64,000 bases of DNA from Acerihabitans sp035013185. GTDB taxonomy: Bacteria > Pseudomonadota > Gammaproteobacteria > Enterobacterales > Enterobacteriaceae. The DNA is taken from positions 186,001 through 250,000 of the forward strand of contig NZ_JAYGJO010000001.1 in assembly GCF_035013185.1 (NCBI RefSeq), in the 5' to 3' direction. A program made the translations under genes and the position numbers. Below the pieces are notes generated by a model. That model saw nothing but the letters and a program-made list of their open reading frames with translations. It was not told the DNA's origin and did no database searches. Positions 16,216-24,722 of this stretch are shown piece after piece (the stretch's first letter is position 1; each line of letters opens with the position of its first letter).

Positions 16216-17484
16216 ATGGAAAATCTTACTGTGCCTCAAGCCACATCGTCACTGGCCGAGTGGCTTTATTATCTTGAGCGCCTGCATGCCAAAACCATCG
16301 ACCTGGGCCTGGAGCGGATTGGCCAGGTTGCTCGCCAGCTAGAATTATCCCGTCCAGCCGCGCAGGTGATTACTGTCGCCGGCACCAACGGCAAAGGCAC
16401 CACTTGCCGACTGCTGGAGACGGTGATGCTGGCCGAAGGCTTGAAGGTCGGCGTCTACAGCTCCCCCCATTTACTGCATTATACCGAACGGGTCCGTATC
16501 CAGGGTCGGGAATTGTCCGAACGCCGGCACAGCGAGGCGATGGCGGCGATTGAAACTGGGCGTGGCAATATCTCCTTAAGCTATTTTGAATTTGGTACCC
16601 TGGCGGCCTTTTGGTTGTTCAAACAGGCGGCCTTGGATGTGGTGATCCTCGAGGTGGGTTTGGGGGGGCGGCTTGATGCGACCAATGTTGTTGATGCGGA
16701 TGTGGCCGTTATCACCAGTATTGCCCTTGATCATACTGAGCTGCTGGGGCCCGATCGTGAAAGTATCGGGCGCGAAAAGGCAGGCATCCTGCGTGCCGGT
16801 AAACCGGCGATAGTGGGTGAACCCGATCGTCCGGCTTCTATCGACCGCGTCGCTGATAAATTGGCTACGCCGCTTTATTGTCGTGATCGTGACTGGTCGT
16901 TTTCCGTTAACGGCGATGTCTGGTGCTGGCGAAATGCCGAAATAACCCTGGAAAATTTGCCGCTGCCGTCCATTCCGCTGGCGAACGCCGCTACTGCACT
17001 GGCTGTGCTTAGCAAATGGCCGCTGCCAGTGTCGGAACGGGCGATCCGCCACGGGCTGCTTGATGCCGCGCTGCCGGGCCGCTTTCAAACCATCGGTCAA
17101 CGGCCGTTGCGTATTCTTGATGTTGCCCATAATCCCCACGCTGCCGGTTATTTGTCGCGACAGCTGGAAAAACTGACCATCACCGGTCGTCTGCTGGCGG
17201 TCGTGGGTATGCTGGCGGACAAGGATATCGCCAGCACGCTGGACACGCTGCGCGGTCAAGTGGATCAATGGTACTGCGCATCCCTGGTGGGGCCGCGCGC
17301 TGCTACTGCGGCGCAACTGGCGGCGCATCTCAATGATGCGCTGCTATTTGACGATGTGCCGTCGGCTTGGCTCCAGGCGCTGCGGGACGCGGGACCAGAA
17401 GATTGTGTACTGGTATTCGGTTCGTTTCATACCGTGGCCCCGGTGATGGCGATGGTCAACCCGGAGAAAGAACGTGGCCAGTAA
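16216..17484 (+). CDS. folC: Bifunctional dihydrofolate/folylpolyglutamate synthase
   Basis: Adds glutamate to dihydropteroate and to tetrahydrofolates (Mur-ligase-type, ATP dependent). 422 residues, E. coli length. P-loop GTNGKGT at 56-62; the Omega-loop/substrate region YSSPHLLHYTERVRIQG; EVGLGGRLDATN (Mg-binding region); SIALDHTELLGPDRE; C-terminal domain with DVAHNPHAAGYL. Start ATG after GGGACG. Its 3' end overlaps dedD by 11 bases. Confidence 0.97.
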   Translation: MENLTVPQATSSLAEWLYYLERLHAKTIDLGLERIGQVARQLELSRPAAQVITVAGTNGKGTTCRLLETVMLAEGLKVGVYSSPHLLHYTERVRIQGRELSERRHSEAMAAIETGRGNISLSYFEFGTLAAFWLFKQAALDVVILEVGLGGRLDATNVVDADVAVITSIALDHTELLGPDRESIGREKAGILRAGKPAIVGEPDRPASIDRVADKLATPLYCRDRDWSFSVNGDVWCWRNAEITLENLPLPSIPLANAATALAVLSKWPLPVSERAIRHGLLDAALPGRFQTIGQRPLRILDVAHNPHAAGYLSRQLEKLTITGRLLAVVGMLADKDIASTLDTLRGQVDQWYCASLVGPRAATAAQLAAHLNDALLFDDVPSAWLQALRDAGPEDCVLVFGSFHTVAPVMAMVNPEKERGQ

Positions 17485-18193
17485 GTTTCAGAACCGGTTG
17501 GTGGGAACCATCATCATCGTGGCACTTGGCGTCATCGTACTGCCCGGCCTGCTGGATGGTAAAAAAAAGCACTATGAGGATAATTTTGCCGCGATTCCAT
17601 TAGTGCCTAAACCCGGCGATACCGATGAGGGCGATGCTTACCCTCAGGCCAACCAGTCGCTACCCAGCCAGCCGCCGGAAGGTGCGGGGGCGGCAGTGGT
17701 ACAGTCGAATAAGGCCCAATCGGGTGATGATTCCGCCGCTGCCGGGGGCAATAACAGTACCCCAGCGACGCCACCAAAAGCCCCGGCCCGTCGGGAATCG
17801 ATAAAAACGGCACCGTCCAAACCGGTGGAGCAAGATAAACCTGCGGTTAAACCACCGGTAGTGAAAGCTGACACCAAACAGGAACCCAAACCGGCGACAA
17901 CGCAAAAACCAGTGACGCCTGCCAAAGAAACCGTCGAGACGCCGCCGCAGGGCCAGGCCTGGGTGGTGCAATTAGGTGCGCTGAAAAATGCCGCCAAAGT
18001 GAGGGAGATCGTCGCTAAACTGCGTCTGGCAGGTTATCGCGCTTATACCGTGCCTTCGGTGCCGGTGGCAGGGCAGATTACCCGTATTTTTGTCGGGCCA
18101 GAAGCCTCTAAGCAAAAGCTTGAAGCGGCACTGCCGGAAATGAATCGACTGAGTGAGCTCAGTGGACAACTGCGCGCCTATCAGGCTCATTGA
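17474..18193 (+). CDS. dedD: Cell division protein DedD (SPOR domain)
   Basis: 239-residue bitopic inner-membrane protein recruited to the septum. Residues about 9-26 are a transmembrane helix (LVGTIIIVALGVIVLPGLL). A long Pro/Lys/Ala-rich periplasmic linker (about 35-155) follows, then a SPOR domain (about 158-239, starting AWVVQLGALKNAAKVREIVAKL) that binds denuded septal glycan. The start is GTG at 17474 inside the folC end, giving MASKFQNRLVGT as in E. coli. The linker is longer than in E. coli, as expected for a disordered segment. Confidence 0.95.
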   Translation: MASKFQNRLVGTIIIVALGVIVLPGLLDGKKKHYEDNFAAIPLVPKPGDTDEGDAYPQANQSLPSQPPEGAGAAVVQSNKAQSGDDSAAAGGNNSTPATPPKAPARRESIKTAPSKPVEQDKPAVKPPVVKADTKQEPKPATTQKPVTPAKETVETPPQGQAWVVQLGALKNAAKVREIVAKLRLAGYRAYTVPSVPVAGQITRIFVGPEASKQKLEAALPEMNRLSELSGQLRAYQAH

Positions 18194-18311
18194 TTTACTG
18201 AGTACCCGAGGTGGTCAAACGCGAGAATGGCAGCTCTGCGTGTTATCTTCTTGCGTTAATTGGGCTTTTTTAATGGCCGTTGCTAATTTCACTTTGCGCC
18301 AAAATTCCGCT

Positions 18312-18340
18312 GCGCAAACGTTTTCGTTTTCTGATAGAAT
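18312..18340 (+). promoter_or_regulatory. PurR operator and promoter of cvpA-purF
   Basis: GCGCAAACGTTTTCGT at 18312-18327 matches the PurR box ACGCAAACGTTTGCGT with two mismatches. A -10 candidate TAGAAT follows at 18335-18340. The operator would cover the -35 region, the arrangement known for E. coli cvpA-purF. Bound PurR with hypoxanthine or guanine represses the operon. Confidence 0.8.
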
Positions 18341-18385
18341 TCGCCGCGAACCTGCTGACGGGGCGAGTTAACTAGGGATGCATGC

Positions 18386-18874
18386 ATGATCTGGGTTGAT
18401 TACGCCATTATTGGCATCATAGTCTTTTCTGCTCTGATAAGTCTGATCCGGGGATTTATACGCGAAGCCTTATCATTAGTGACCTGGGGATGTGCGTTTT
18501 TCGTTGCCAGCCACTATTATGTGTACCTCGCCGTCTATTTTACCCGCTTTGAAGATCAGTTGGTTCGTAACGGTATCGCGATTGCCCTGTTGTTTGTGGC
18601 TACCCTGATCGTTGGGGCAATTGTTAATTACGTGATTGGCTCTCTGGTGGAACGGACCGGTTTATCCGGCACGGATCGGGTGTTAGGTGTGTGTTTCGGC
18701 GCGCTCAGGGGCATACTGATCGTCTCGGCCATGCTATTCTTTTTGGATACCTTCACCGGATTCTCCCAGAGCGAGGACTGGCACCAGTCCCAGCTGATAC
18801 CGCAGTTCAGCGGTATTATCAGATGGTTTTTTGACTATCTCAGAAACACGTCGAGTTTCTTACCGGGGCATTAA
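18386..18874 (+). CDS. cvpA: Colicin V production protein CvpA
   Basis: 162 residues, same length as E. coli CvpA. Inner-membrane protein with four hydrophobic segments; starts MIWVDYAIIGIIVFSALISLIRG and has the conserved RGFIREALSLVTW. Needed for colicin V export and involved in envelope tolerance to bile salts in enterics; the molecular activity is not known. First gene of the PurR-controlled cvpA-purF operon; purF begins 32 bases after its stop. Confidence 0.96.
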   Translation: MIWVDYAIIGIIVFSALISLIRGFIREALSLVTWGCAFFVASHYYVYLAVYFTRFEDQLVRNGIAIALLFVATLIVGAIVNYVIGSLVERTGLSGTDRVLGVCFGALRGILIVSAMLFFLDTFTGFSQSEDWHQSQLIPQFSGIIRWFFDYLRNTSSFLPGH

Positions 18875-18906
18875 TCGCCGCGGTAACGCTGATGAGGAAA
18901 TGACAC

Positions 18907-20424
18907 ATGTGCGGTATTGTCGGTATCGCCGGTTTTATGCCGGTCAACCAGTCGATTTATGACGCGTTAACGGTGCTTCAGCACCGTGGGCAGGATGCGG
19001 CGGGCATCGTCACCATTGATGCATTGGATTGCTTTCGATTACGCAAAGCCAATGGTTTGGTGAAGGATGTATTTGAAGCCAGACATATGCAGCGTCTGCA
19101 GGGCAATATGGGCATTGGCCATGTACGCTATCCCACTGCCGGCAGCTCCAGCGCCTCCGAGGCCCAACCTTTTTATGTCAATTCCCCGTTCGGCATCACG
19201 CTGGCTCACAACGGTAATCTGACCAACGCTCACGAGCTGCGCAAAAAATTGTTTGAAAAAGGGCGCCGTCACATTAATACAACGTCCGACTCGGAAATCC
19301 TGCTCAATATCCTGGCCAGCGAGCTGGACCGTTTTCCTGACTATCCACTAGAGGCCGATAATATTTTTGCGGCAGTGGCGGCCACCCACCAGCAGATTCG
19401 TGGTGCTTATGCCGTGGTCGGCATGATCATCGGCCATGGCCTGATCGCATTTCGCGATCCTAACGGCATTCGTCCGCTGGTCATTGGCAAACGCACTTTG
19501 GCCGATGGCCGCAATGAATATATGGTGGCGTCCGAAAGCGTGGCGCTTGACACCCTTGGCTTTGAATTCCTGCGCGATGTGGCGCCGGGTGAAGCAGTGT
19601 ATATTACTGAAAATGGTCAATTATTCACCCGCCAATGCGCGGAAAATCCGCAAAGCCATCCCTGCCTGTTTGAATATGTCTATTTTGCTCGCCCTGACTC
19701 GTTTATCGACAAGATTTCCGTTTACAGTGCCCGGGTGCGCATGGGACAAAAATTGGGTGAGAAGATTGCGCGCGAATGGGAGGACCTGGATATTGATGTG
19801 GTGATCCCCATCCCGGAAACCTCCTGCGACATTGCGTTGGAAATCGCGCGTATTCTTAACTTGCCTTACCGTCAGGGATTTGTAAAAAATCGCTATGTGG
19901 GCCGTACGTTTATCATGCCCGGTCAGCAGGTGCGTCGCCAATCGGTACGCCGCAAGCTTAACGCCAACCGTGCCGAGTTCCGTGATAAAAATGTCCTATT
20001 GGTGGATGACTCCATCGTACGTGGCACTACATCGGAACAAATTGTCGAAATGGCCCGTGAAGCCGGAGCGCGCAATGTTTACTTGGCCTCTGCGGCACCG
20101 GAAATACGCTTTCCCAATGTCTACGGCATTGATATGCCTAGCGCAACCGAACTGATTGCCCACGGCCGTGAAGTGGCTGAAATTCGCAAACTGATCGGCG
20201 CCGATGCGTTGATTTTCCAGGATCTCAGTGATCTGGAAGCGGCGGTACGGGAAGATAACCCGGACGTGACGCAGTTCGAATCCTCGGTATTTAACGGAAT
20301 CTACGTTACCAAGGACGTTGATCAGCGTTACCTTGATTATCTCGAATCGCTGCGTAATGATGATGTCAAAGCGGTACGCATGCAAACCGAGGTGGAAAAC
20401 CTGGAAATGTATAACGAAGGCTAA
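18907..20424 (+). CDS. purF: Amidophosphoribosyltransferase
   Basis: First committed step of de novo purine synthesis: PRPP plus glutamine gives phosphoribosylamine. 505 residues (E. coli 505). After Met removal Cys1 (MCGIVGIAG) is the nucleophile of the Ntn glutaminase domain (about 1-230). The C-terminal phosphoribosyltransferase domain has the PRPP-binding motif VLLVDDSIVRGTTS. Feedback inhibition by AMP/GMP is expected. Cotranscribed with cvpA. Confidence 0.98.
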   Translation: MCGIVGIAGFMPVNQSIYDALTVLQHRGQDAAGIVTIDALDCFRLRKANGLVKDVFEARHMQRLQGNMGIGHVRYPTAGSSSASEAQPFYVNSPFGITLAHNGNLTNAHELRKKLFEKGRRHINTTSDSEILLNILASELDRFPDYPLEADNIFAAVAATHQQIRGAYAVVGMIIGHGLIAFRDPNGIRPLVIGKRTLADGRNEYMVASESVALDTLGFEFLRDVAPGEAVYITENGQLFTRQCAENPQSHPCLFEYVYFARPDSFIDKISVYSARVRMGQKLGEKIAREWEDLDIDVVIPIPETSCDIALEIARILNLPYRQGFVKNRYVGRTFIMPGQQVRRQSVRRKLNANRAEFRDKNVLLVDDSIVRGTTSEQIVEMAREAGARNVYLASAAPEIRFPNVYGIDMPSATELIAHGREVAEIRKLIGADALIFQDLSDLEAAVREDNPDVTQFESSVFNGIYVTKDVDQRYLDYLESLRNDDVKAVRMQTEVENLEMYNEG

Positions 20425-20461
20425 GCAAACCGGCGTCCGGTTAACCGGTAGTCGACGCATT

Positions 20462-20492
20462 CACCCGGGCGGTTATTCGTGCCGGGTGTTTT
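20462..20492 (+). terminator. Terminator after purF
   Basis: Arms CACCCGG (20462-20468) and CCGGGTG (20482-20488) with a 13-base loop, followed by TTTTATT. Lies 38 bases after the purF stop and before ubiX. Confidence 0.75.
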
Positions 20493-20616
20493 ATTATGGG
20501 CTGTCAGCAGTAGGGACCTGGTGTCCGATTGTCTTGATGGTCGGCAATGCGCGTCGCGTCCGTGACTGGCAGTGATGGTCAAAAAGAACGTCGTGCCCAG
20601 ATCAGGGAGAAAGCAC

Positions 20617-21186
20617 ATGAAACAACTGATAGTAGGTATAACCGGCGCCAGTGGAGCGGTGTACGGCGTAAGACTTTTGCAAGTACTCCAGACCGTGGAC
20701 CACGTGGAAACCCACCTGGTGCTGAGCAACGCTGCGCGTCAGACCCTGGCATTGGAAACTGATTATAGCGTGCGTGAAGTTCAGGCCATGGCCGATCGGG
20801 TGCATGATTGCCGGGATATCGCCGCCAGCATCAGTTCTGGCTCATTCAAGACCGCAGGCATGGTTATCTTACCCTGTTCCATGAAGACCCTCTCAGCCAT
20901 TGTTAACAGCTACAGCGACGGTTTATTGTCACGCGCAGCCGACGTTGTTTTGAAAGAACGCCGCACACTGGTGCTTTGCGTACGCGAAACGCCGCTTCAT
21001 CTTGGCCATCTACGACTGATGACCGCAGCCGCCGAAATGGGCGCCGTCATCATGCCGCCGGTGCCTGCAATGTATCATCGCCCCACCTCCTTGCAGGACA
21101 TTATCGACCAGACGGTTAATCGGGTATTGGATCAATTCGACATCGAATTACCTCAGGAGCTGTTTGAACGCTGGCAGGGACAATAG
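20617..21186 (+). CDS. ubiX: Flavin prenyltransferase UbiX
   Basis: Makes prenylated FMN, the cofactor of the UbiD decarboxylase in ubiquinone synthesis. 189 residues, identical in length to E. coli UbiX. FMN-binding N-terminus GITGASGAVYGVRLLQ; active-site segment ILPCSMKTLSAIVNSYSDGLLSRAADV; LCVRETPLHLGHLRLM; PPVPAMYHRP. I chose ATG 20617 (GGGAGA upstream; E. coli starts MKRLIVGISGASG) over the in-frame ATG at 20572. Confidence 0.97.
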   Translation: MKQLIVGITGASGAVYGVRLLQVLQTVDHVETHLVLSNAARQTLALETDYSVREVQAMADRVHDCRDIAASISSGSFKTAGMVILPCSMKTLSAIVNSYSDGLLSRAADVVLKERRTLVLCVRETPLHLGHLRLMTAAAEMGAVIMPPVPAMYHRPTSLQDIIDQTVNRVLDQFDIELPQELFERWQGQ

Positions 21187-21291
21187 CCCCCGGGGCACCA
21201 CCTACCGAGTCTATGCTCACCTCACGTCAATGTTATTTTGCCATCCTTTGGTATGACCTGTCGCACCGATTGTGGGCGGACCTGACTCTTA

Positions 21292-21332
21292 TTGCACCAA
21301 TAGTGATCGCCGGATGTATGATGTTGGTGCAA
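21292..21332 (+). promoter_or_regulatory. Probable NtrC (GlnG) binding region upstream of hisJ
   Basis: Two NtrC-type half-sites face each other: TTGCACCA (21292-21299) and TGGTGCAA (21325-21332). The second, read as TGTATG-N5-GGTGCA, fits the TGCACY-N5-GGTGCA consensus in one arm. They lie 127-167 bases upstream of the sigma-54 promoter, a usual enhancer distance. By analogy with argT/hisJ of Salmonella they would link this transporter to nitrogen starvation. Confidence 0.5.
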
Positions 21333-21458
21333 TGAGCCTGGGCGCCAACCTGCCTGTGGCTGGTAAATCAACCGATTGGCTTTTCACGCAGACTATTGAG
21401 GTGCATTGAAAGTGTTATTATGGCACTGGGGTAAAGCACTTCGCGGCTAATGTTAAAA

Positions 21459-21474
21459 TGGCACGAAAAGTGCA
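21459..21474 (+). promoter_or_regulatory. Sigma-54 promoter of hisJQMP
   Basis: TGGCACG-AAAA-GTGCA matches the sigma-54 consensus TGGCACG-N4-TTGCA at all but one position, with exact GG(-24)/GC(-12) spacing. It sits 65 bases before the hisJ ATG. The enteric histidine/lysine-arginine-ornithine transport operon is a known sigma-54/NtrC target. Confidence 0.8.
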
Positions 21475-21538
21475 GTACTTGATTCCAGCAATGACATCAC
21501 GGTTTATGCCTAACTAAAAATTATACAGAGGGTAAAGT

Positions 21539-22318
21539 ATGAAAAAGCTGGTAAAAGTTCTTCCTTTGGTATTGGCTATCGCCGCCAGCAGCGCTTTCGC
21601 TGCGATGCCTAAAGATATTAAAATTGGTACCGATCCGACTTATGCTCCTTTTGAGTCAAAAAATGCCAGTGGTCAGTTAGTGGGTTTTGATATCGATTTA
21701 GCTAAAGACCTGTGCAAGCGTATCCAAGCTAAATGTACCTTCGTTGAAAGCGACTTTGATGCACTGATCCCCTCACTCAAAGCTAAAAAAATCGACGCTA
21801 TCATCTCTTCGTTGTCGATCACTGAAAAGCGTGAGCAGGAAATTGCTTTTACCGACAAACTTTATGCCGCCAATGCGCGTTTGATTGCTAAAGTCGGCAC
21901 GGCGATTAAACCTACCGTGGATAGCCTGAAAGGCAAGCGTGTGGGCGTGCTACAGGGCTCCACTCAGGAAGCCTATGCCAACGCTATGTGGCAGCCTAAA
22001 GGTATCGACGTGGTGGCGTATGCCAACCAGGATCTGATCTACGCTGACCTTGGCACCGGTCGTATTGACGCCGCGTTCCAGGATGAAGTGGCCGGTAGTG
22101 AAGGGTTCCTCAAACAACCCGCGGGCAAAGGGTATGTTTTTGCCGGACCTGCGGTGAAAGATAATCAATTTTTTGGTGTTGGCACCGGTATGGGCTTGCG
22201 TAAAGATGACCCTGAGCTGAAAGCTGCGTTGGATAAAGCCTTTGCTGAAATGCGTAAAGATGGGACTTACAGCAAACTTGCCAAGAAATATTTTGATTTT
22301 GATGTTTACGGCGGTTAA
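21539..22318 (+). CDS. hisJ: Periplasmic histidine / lysine-arginine-ornithine binding protein
   Basis: 259 residues (E. coli HisJ and ArgT 260). Signal peptide 1-22 ending AFA-A. The mature part begins MPKDIKIGTDPTYAPFESKN and includes ALIPSLKAKKIDAIISSLSITEKR, RVGVLQGSTQEAYA, and AAFQDEVAGSEGFLKQP, all ligand-site regions of the cluster 3 binding protein fold. Enterics usually have two paralogues here (argT then hisJ). Only one is present, and it mixes features: GSTQEAYAN and VVAYANQDL look like ArgT, FGVGTGMGLRK like HisJ. It may serve both ligand classes. An ERIC element separates it from hisQ. Confidence 0.95.
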   Translation: MKKLVKVLPLVLAIAASSAFAAMPKDIKIGTDPTYAPFESKNASGQLVGFDIDLAKDLCKRIQAKCTFVESDFDALIPSLKAKKIDAIISSLSITEKREQEIAFTDKLYAANARLIAKVGTAIKPTVDSLKGKRVGVLQGSTQEAYANAMWQPKGIDVVAYANQDLIYADLGTGRIDAAFQDEVAGSEGFLKQPAGKGYVFAGPAVKDNQFFGVGTGMGLRKDDPELKAALDKAFAEMRKDGTYSKLAKKYFDFDVYGG

Positions 22319-22356
22319 TCCTGTTATGTGATATTTGTCCGCGCACCGCGCGGGCA

Positions 22357-22482
22357 TATCCCCTTCATCTTTCATGTTGCAGATCCGTTGGCGGTACTCG
22401 TTCACCCGAATCACTGACTTGAGTGAGTTCATCGGAATTTTCTCGCTTGCCGCCTTCGCGCAACATGAAATGTATTGGGTAT
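22357..22482 (-). repeat. ERIC element, copy C (complete), between hisJ and hisQ
   Basis: 126 bases; read on the minus strand it runs from ATACCC through AAGGCGGCAAGCGAG, GATGAACTCACTCAAGTCAGTGA and GGGTGAACGAG to GGGGAT. It fits both other full-sized copies along its length. Its position inside the transporter operon, in the hisJ-hisQ gap, is where E. coli and Salmonella carry a REP element. Confidence 0.88.
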
Positions 22483-22522
22483 AGCTATGTTGTTAATCCT
22501 CCGACGGGACAGGATATGATCG

Positions 22523-23209
22523 ATGCTTTATGGTTATTCGCAACTCATTTTTAGCGGTGCCCTGGTTACCCTTGAGTTGGCGTTAACGTCAGTGGTGCTC
22601 TCGGTGATAATCGGACTGATTGGTGCCGGTGCCAAACTCTCCCGTAACCGCATGCTGGCGGGTATTTTTAATGGCTATACCACACTGATTCGCGGTGTGC
22701 CCGATCTGGTGCTGATGTTGTTAATCTTCTACGGATTGCAAATTGCACTTAATAGCCTGACTGAATCTATCGGCATGGACCAGATTGATATTGACCCCAT
22801 GTCGGCGGGTATCATTACGCTGGGTTTTATTTACGGTGCTTATTTCACCGAGACATTTCGTGGTGCCTTTATGGCGGTGCCGCGCGGACAAATCGAAGCG
22901 GCTACCGCGTTCGGTTTTACCAGCGGGCAAATCTTTCGCCGAATTATGTTCCCTGCCATGATGCGTTTTGCGCTGCCTGGTATTGGCAACAACTGGCAGG
23001 TCATATTAAAAGCTACCGCTCTGGTATCTTTATTGGGACTCAATGACGTGGTAAAAGCCACGCAATTGGCCGGCAAAGGAACCTATCAGCCGTTTTATTT
23101 CATCATGGTAGCGGGGGTGATCTATTTGATCTTCACCACTCTCTCCAACGGGGTGCTGTTATGGCTGACCCGGCGTTATTCTTTGGGCGTTAAGAAGGCC
23201 GAGCTATGA
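22523..23209 (+). CDS. hisQ: Histidine/basic amino acid ABC transporter permease HisQ
   Basis: 228 residues, the E. coli length. Inner-membrane permease with about five helices; the MetI-type cytoplasmic coupling loop is ETFRGAFMAVPRGQIEAATAFGF, which contacts HisP. Pairs with HisM. Start ATG with AGGAT upstream. It overlaps hisM by four bases (ATGA), so the two are translationally coupled. Confidence 0.97.
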   Translation: MLYGYSQLIFSGALVTLELALTSVVLSVIIGLIGAGAKLSRNRMLAGIFNGYTTLIRGVPDLVLMLLIFYGLQIALNSLTESIGMDQIDIDPMSAGIITLGFIYGAYFTETFRGAFMAVPRGQIEAATAFGFTSGQIFRRIMFPAMMRFALPGIGNNWQVILKATALVSLLGLNDVVKATQLAGKGTYQPFYFIMVAGVIYLIFTTLSNGVLLWLTRRYSLGVKKAEL

Positions 23210-23913
23210 TTGAGATCCTGCAACAATATGGACAGGCCTTGTTGTGGAGCGATGGTTATCGTTTTACCGGACTGGCGGTCACCTTATGGTTACTGGTTTC
23301 ATCGGTGTTCATGGGCGGGATCCTGGCGGTATTTATGGCAGTGGCGCGTGTATCGCCCAGGCCATGGGTGCGTTTTCCCGTCTGGCTGTTTACCTATGTT
23401 TTTCGCGGCACGCCGCTGTATGTACAGTTGTTGGTATTCTATTCGGGTATGTACAGCCTGGAAATTGTACGCGGCACCGATTTGCTCAACGCCTTTTTCC
23501 GCAGCGGGTTTAATTGCACCATTTTGGCGCTAACCCTTAACACTTGTGCTTACACCACCGAAATTTTTGCCGGCGCCATCCGCGCCGTGCCTCATGGTGA
23601 AATTGAGGCGGCCCGTGCCTACGGATTTTCCTGGTTTAAGCTTTATCGCTGCATCATTCTGCCATCGGCGCTGCGAACCGCTATCCCGGCTTATAGCAAC
23701 GAAGTGATATTGATGCTGCATTCCACCACCTTAGCGTTTACCGCCACAGTGCCTGATGTGCTGAAGATAGCCCGTGATATTAACGCCGCCACCTACCAGC
23801 CTTTTTATGCTTTTGGCATCGCGGCGGTTATCTATCTACTGATCTCATTTGTGCTGATCGGATCGTTCCGCAAGGCTGAAAAACGCTGGCTGCGGCATGT
23901 TAAACCGCAATAA
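23206..23913 (+). CDS. hisM: Histidine/basic amino acid ABC transporter permease HisM
   Basis: 235 residues (E. coli 238). Second permease of the HisQM heterodimer. Coupling loop: TEIFAGAIRAVPHGEIEAARAYGFS. Hydrophobic throughout, with LPSALRTAIPAYSNEVILMLHSTTLAFTATVPD conserved from E. coli. Starts inside the hisQ stop codon; hisP follows after 24 bases. Confidence 0.97.
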   Translation: MIEILQQYGQALLWSDGYRFTGLAVTLWLLVSSVFMGGILAVFMAVARVSPRPWVRFPVWLFTYVFRGTPLYVQLLVFYSGMYSLEIVRGTDLLNAFFRSGFNCTILALTLNTCAYTTEIFAGAIRAVPHGEIEAARAYGFSWFKLYRCIILPSALRTAIPAYSNEVILMLHSTTLAFTATVPDVLKIARDINAATYQPFYAFGIAAVIYLLISFVLIGSFRKAEKRWLRHVKPQ

Positions 23914-23937
23914 GCCCATAACGTGCAGGATAATACT

Positions 23938-24711
23938 ATGCAAGAAACCAAACTGTTGATTAAGGAACTGCACAAGCGCTATGGCGATCAGGAAGTGCTC
24001 AAAGGCGTCTCCCTGGAGGCTCGTGCGGGTGACGTTATCAGTATTATCGGATCTTCAGGCTCCGGCAAAAGCACCTTTTTACGCTGCATTAATTTTCTGG
24101 AAAAACCCAGTGAAGGATCTATTAGCGTCAACAATATTGATATTCATATGGTGCGCGATAGCGACGGACAGCTAAAAGTGTTTGATAAAAAACAGCTGCA
24201 GTTATTGAGAACGCGGCTGACTATGGTGTTCCAGCACTTCAATTTATGGAGTCATATGACGGTGTTGGGAAACGTGATGGAAGCCCCCATACAGGTGTTG
24301 GGGTTGAGTAAATCACAGGCATATGAACGTGCAGTGCTGTATTTGGATAAGGTGGGCATCGACGAACGTGCACGGGCTAAATTCCCGATCAACCTTTCCG
24401 GCGGTCAACAGCAGCGGGTTTCTATTGCTCGGGCGTTGGCGATGGAACCGGACGTATTATTGTTTGATGAACCGACGTCGGCGCTAGACCCTGAGTTGGT
24501 AGGCGAAGTGCTACGCATCATGCAAAAGCTGGCCGAAGAGGGGAAAACCATGGTGGTGGTTACCCATGAAATGGAATTTGCCCGGCACGTTTCAAATCAT
24601 GTGATTTTCCTGCACCAAGGGGTAATCGAAGAAGAGGGTAGCCCGGAAGAGGTGTTTGGCAATCCACGCAGCCCCCGGTTACAGCAGTTTTTATCCGGCG
24701 CGCTCAAATAG
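23938..24711 (+). CDS. hisP: Histidine/basic amino acid ABC transporter ATPase HisP
   Basis: 257 residues, exactly the E. coli length when started at ATG 23938 (MQETKLLIKELHKRYG, AGGAT upstream); an upstream GTG at 23923 is possible but less likely. Walker A GSSGSGKST at 38-46, Q-loop VFQHFNLWSH, ABC signature LSGGQQQR, Walker B VLLFDEPTSALDPE, and H-loop VVVTHEM. Energises uptake through HisQM from HisJ. End of the operon; no strong hairpin follows before the convergent yfcH, whose stop is 11 bases away. Confidence 0.98.
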   Translation: MQETKLLIKELHKRYGDQEVLKGVSLEARAGDVISIIGSSGSGKSTFLRCINFLEKPSEGSISVNNIDIHMVRDSDGQLKVFDKKQLQLLRTRLTMVFQHFNLWSHMTVLGNVMEAPIQVLGLSKSQAYERAVLYLDKVGIDERARAKFPINLSGGQQQRVSIARALAMEPDVLLFDEPTSALDPELVGEVLRIMQKLAEEGKTMVVVTHEMEFARHVSNHVIFLHQGVIEEEGSPEEVFGNPRSPRLQQFLSGALK

Positions 24712-24722
24712 GGCATCCGGCC

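Noticed and set aside
16576..17328. 250-codon open frame on the minus strand
   Set aside because: It lies fully inside folC in the opposite direction, has no ribosome site or recognisable product; a shadow of a high-GC coding region.
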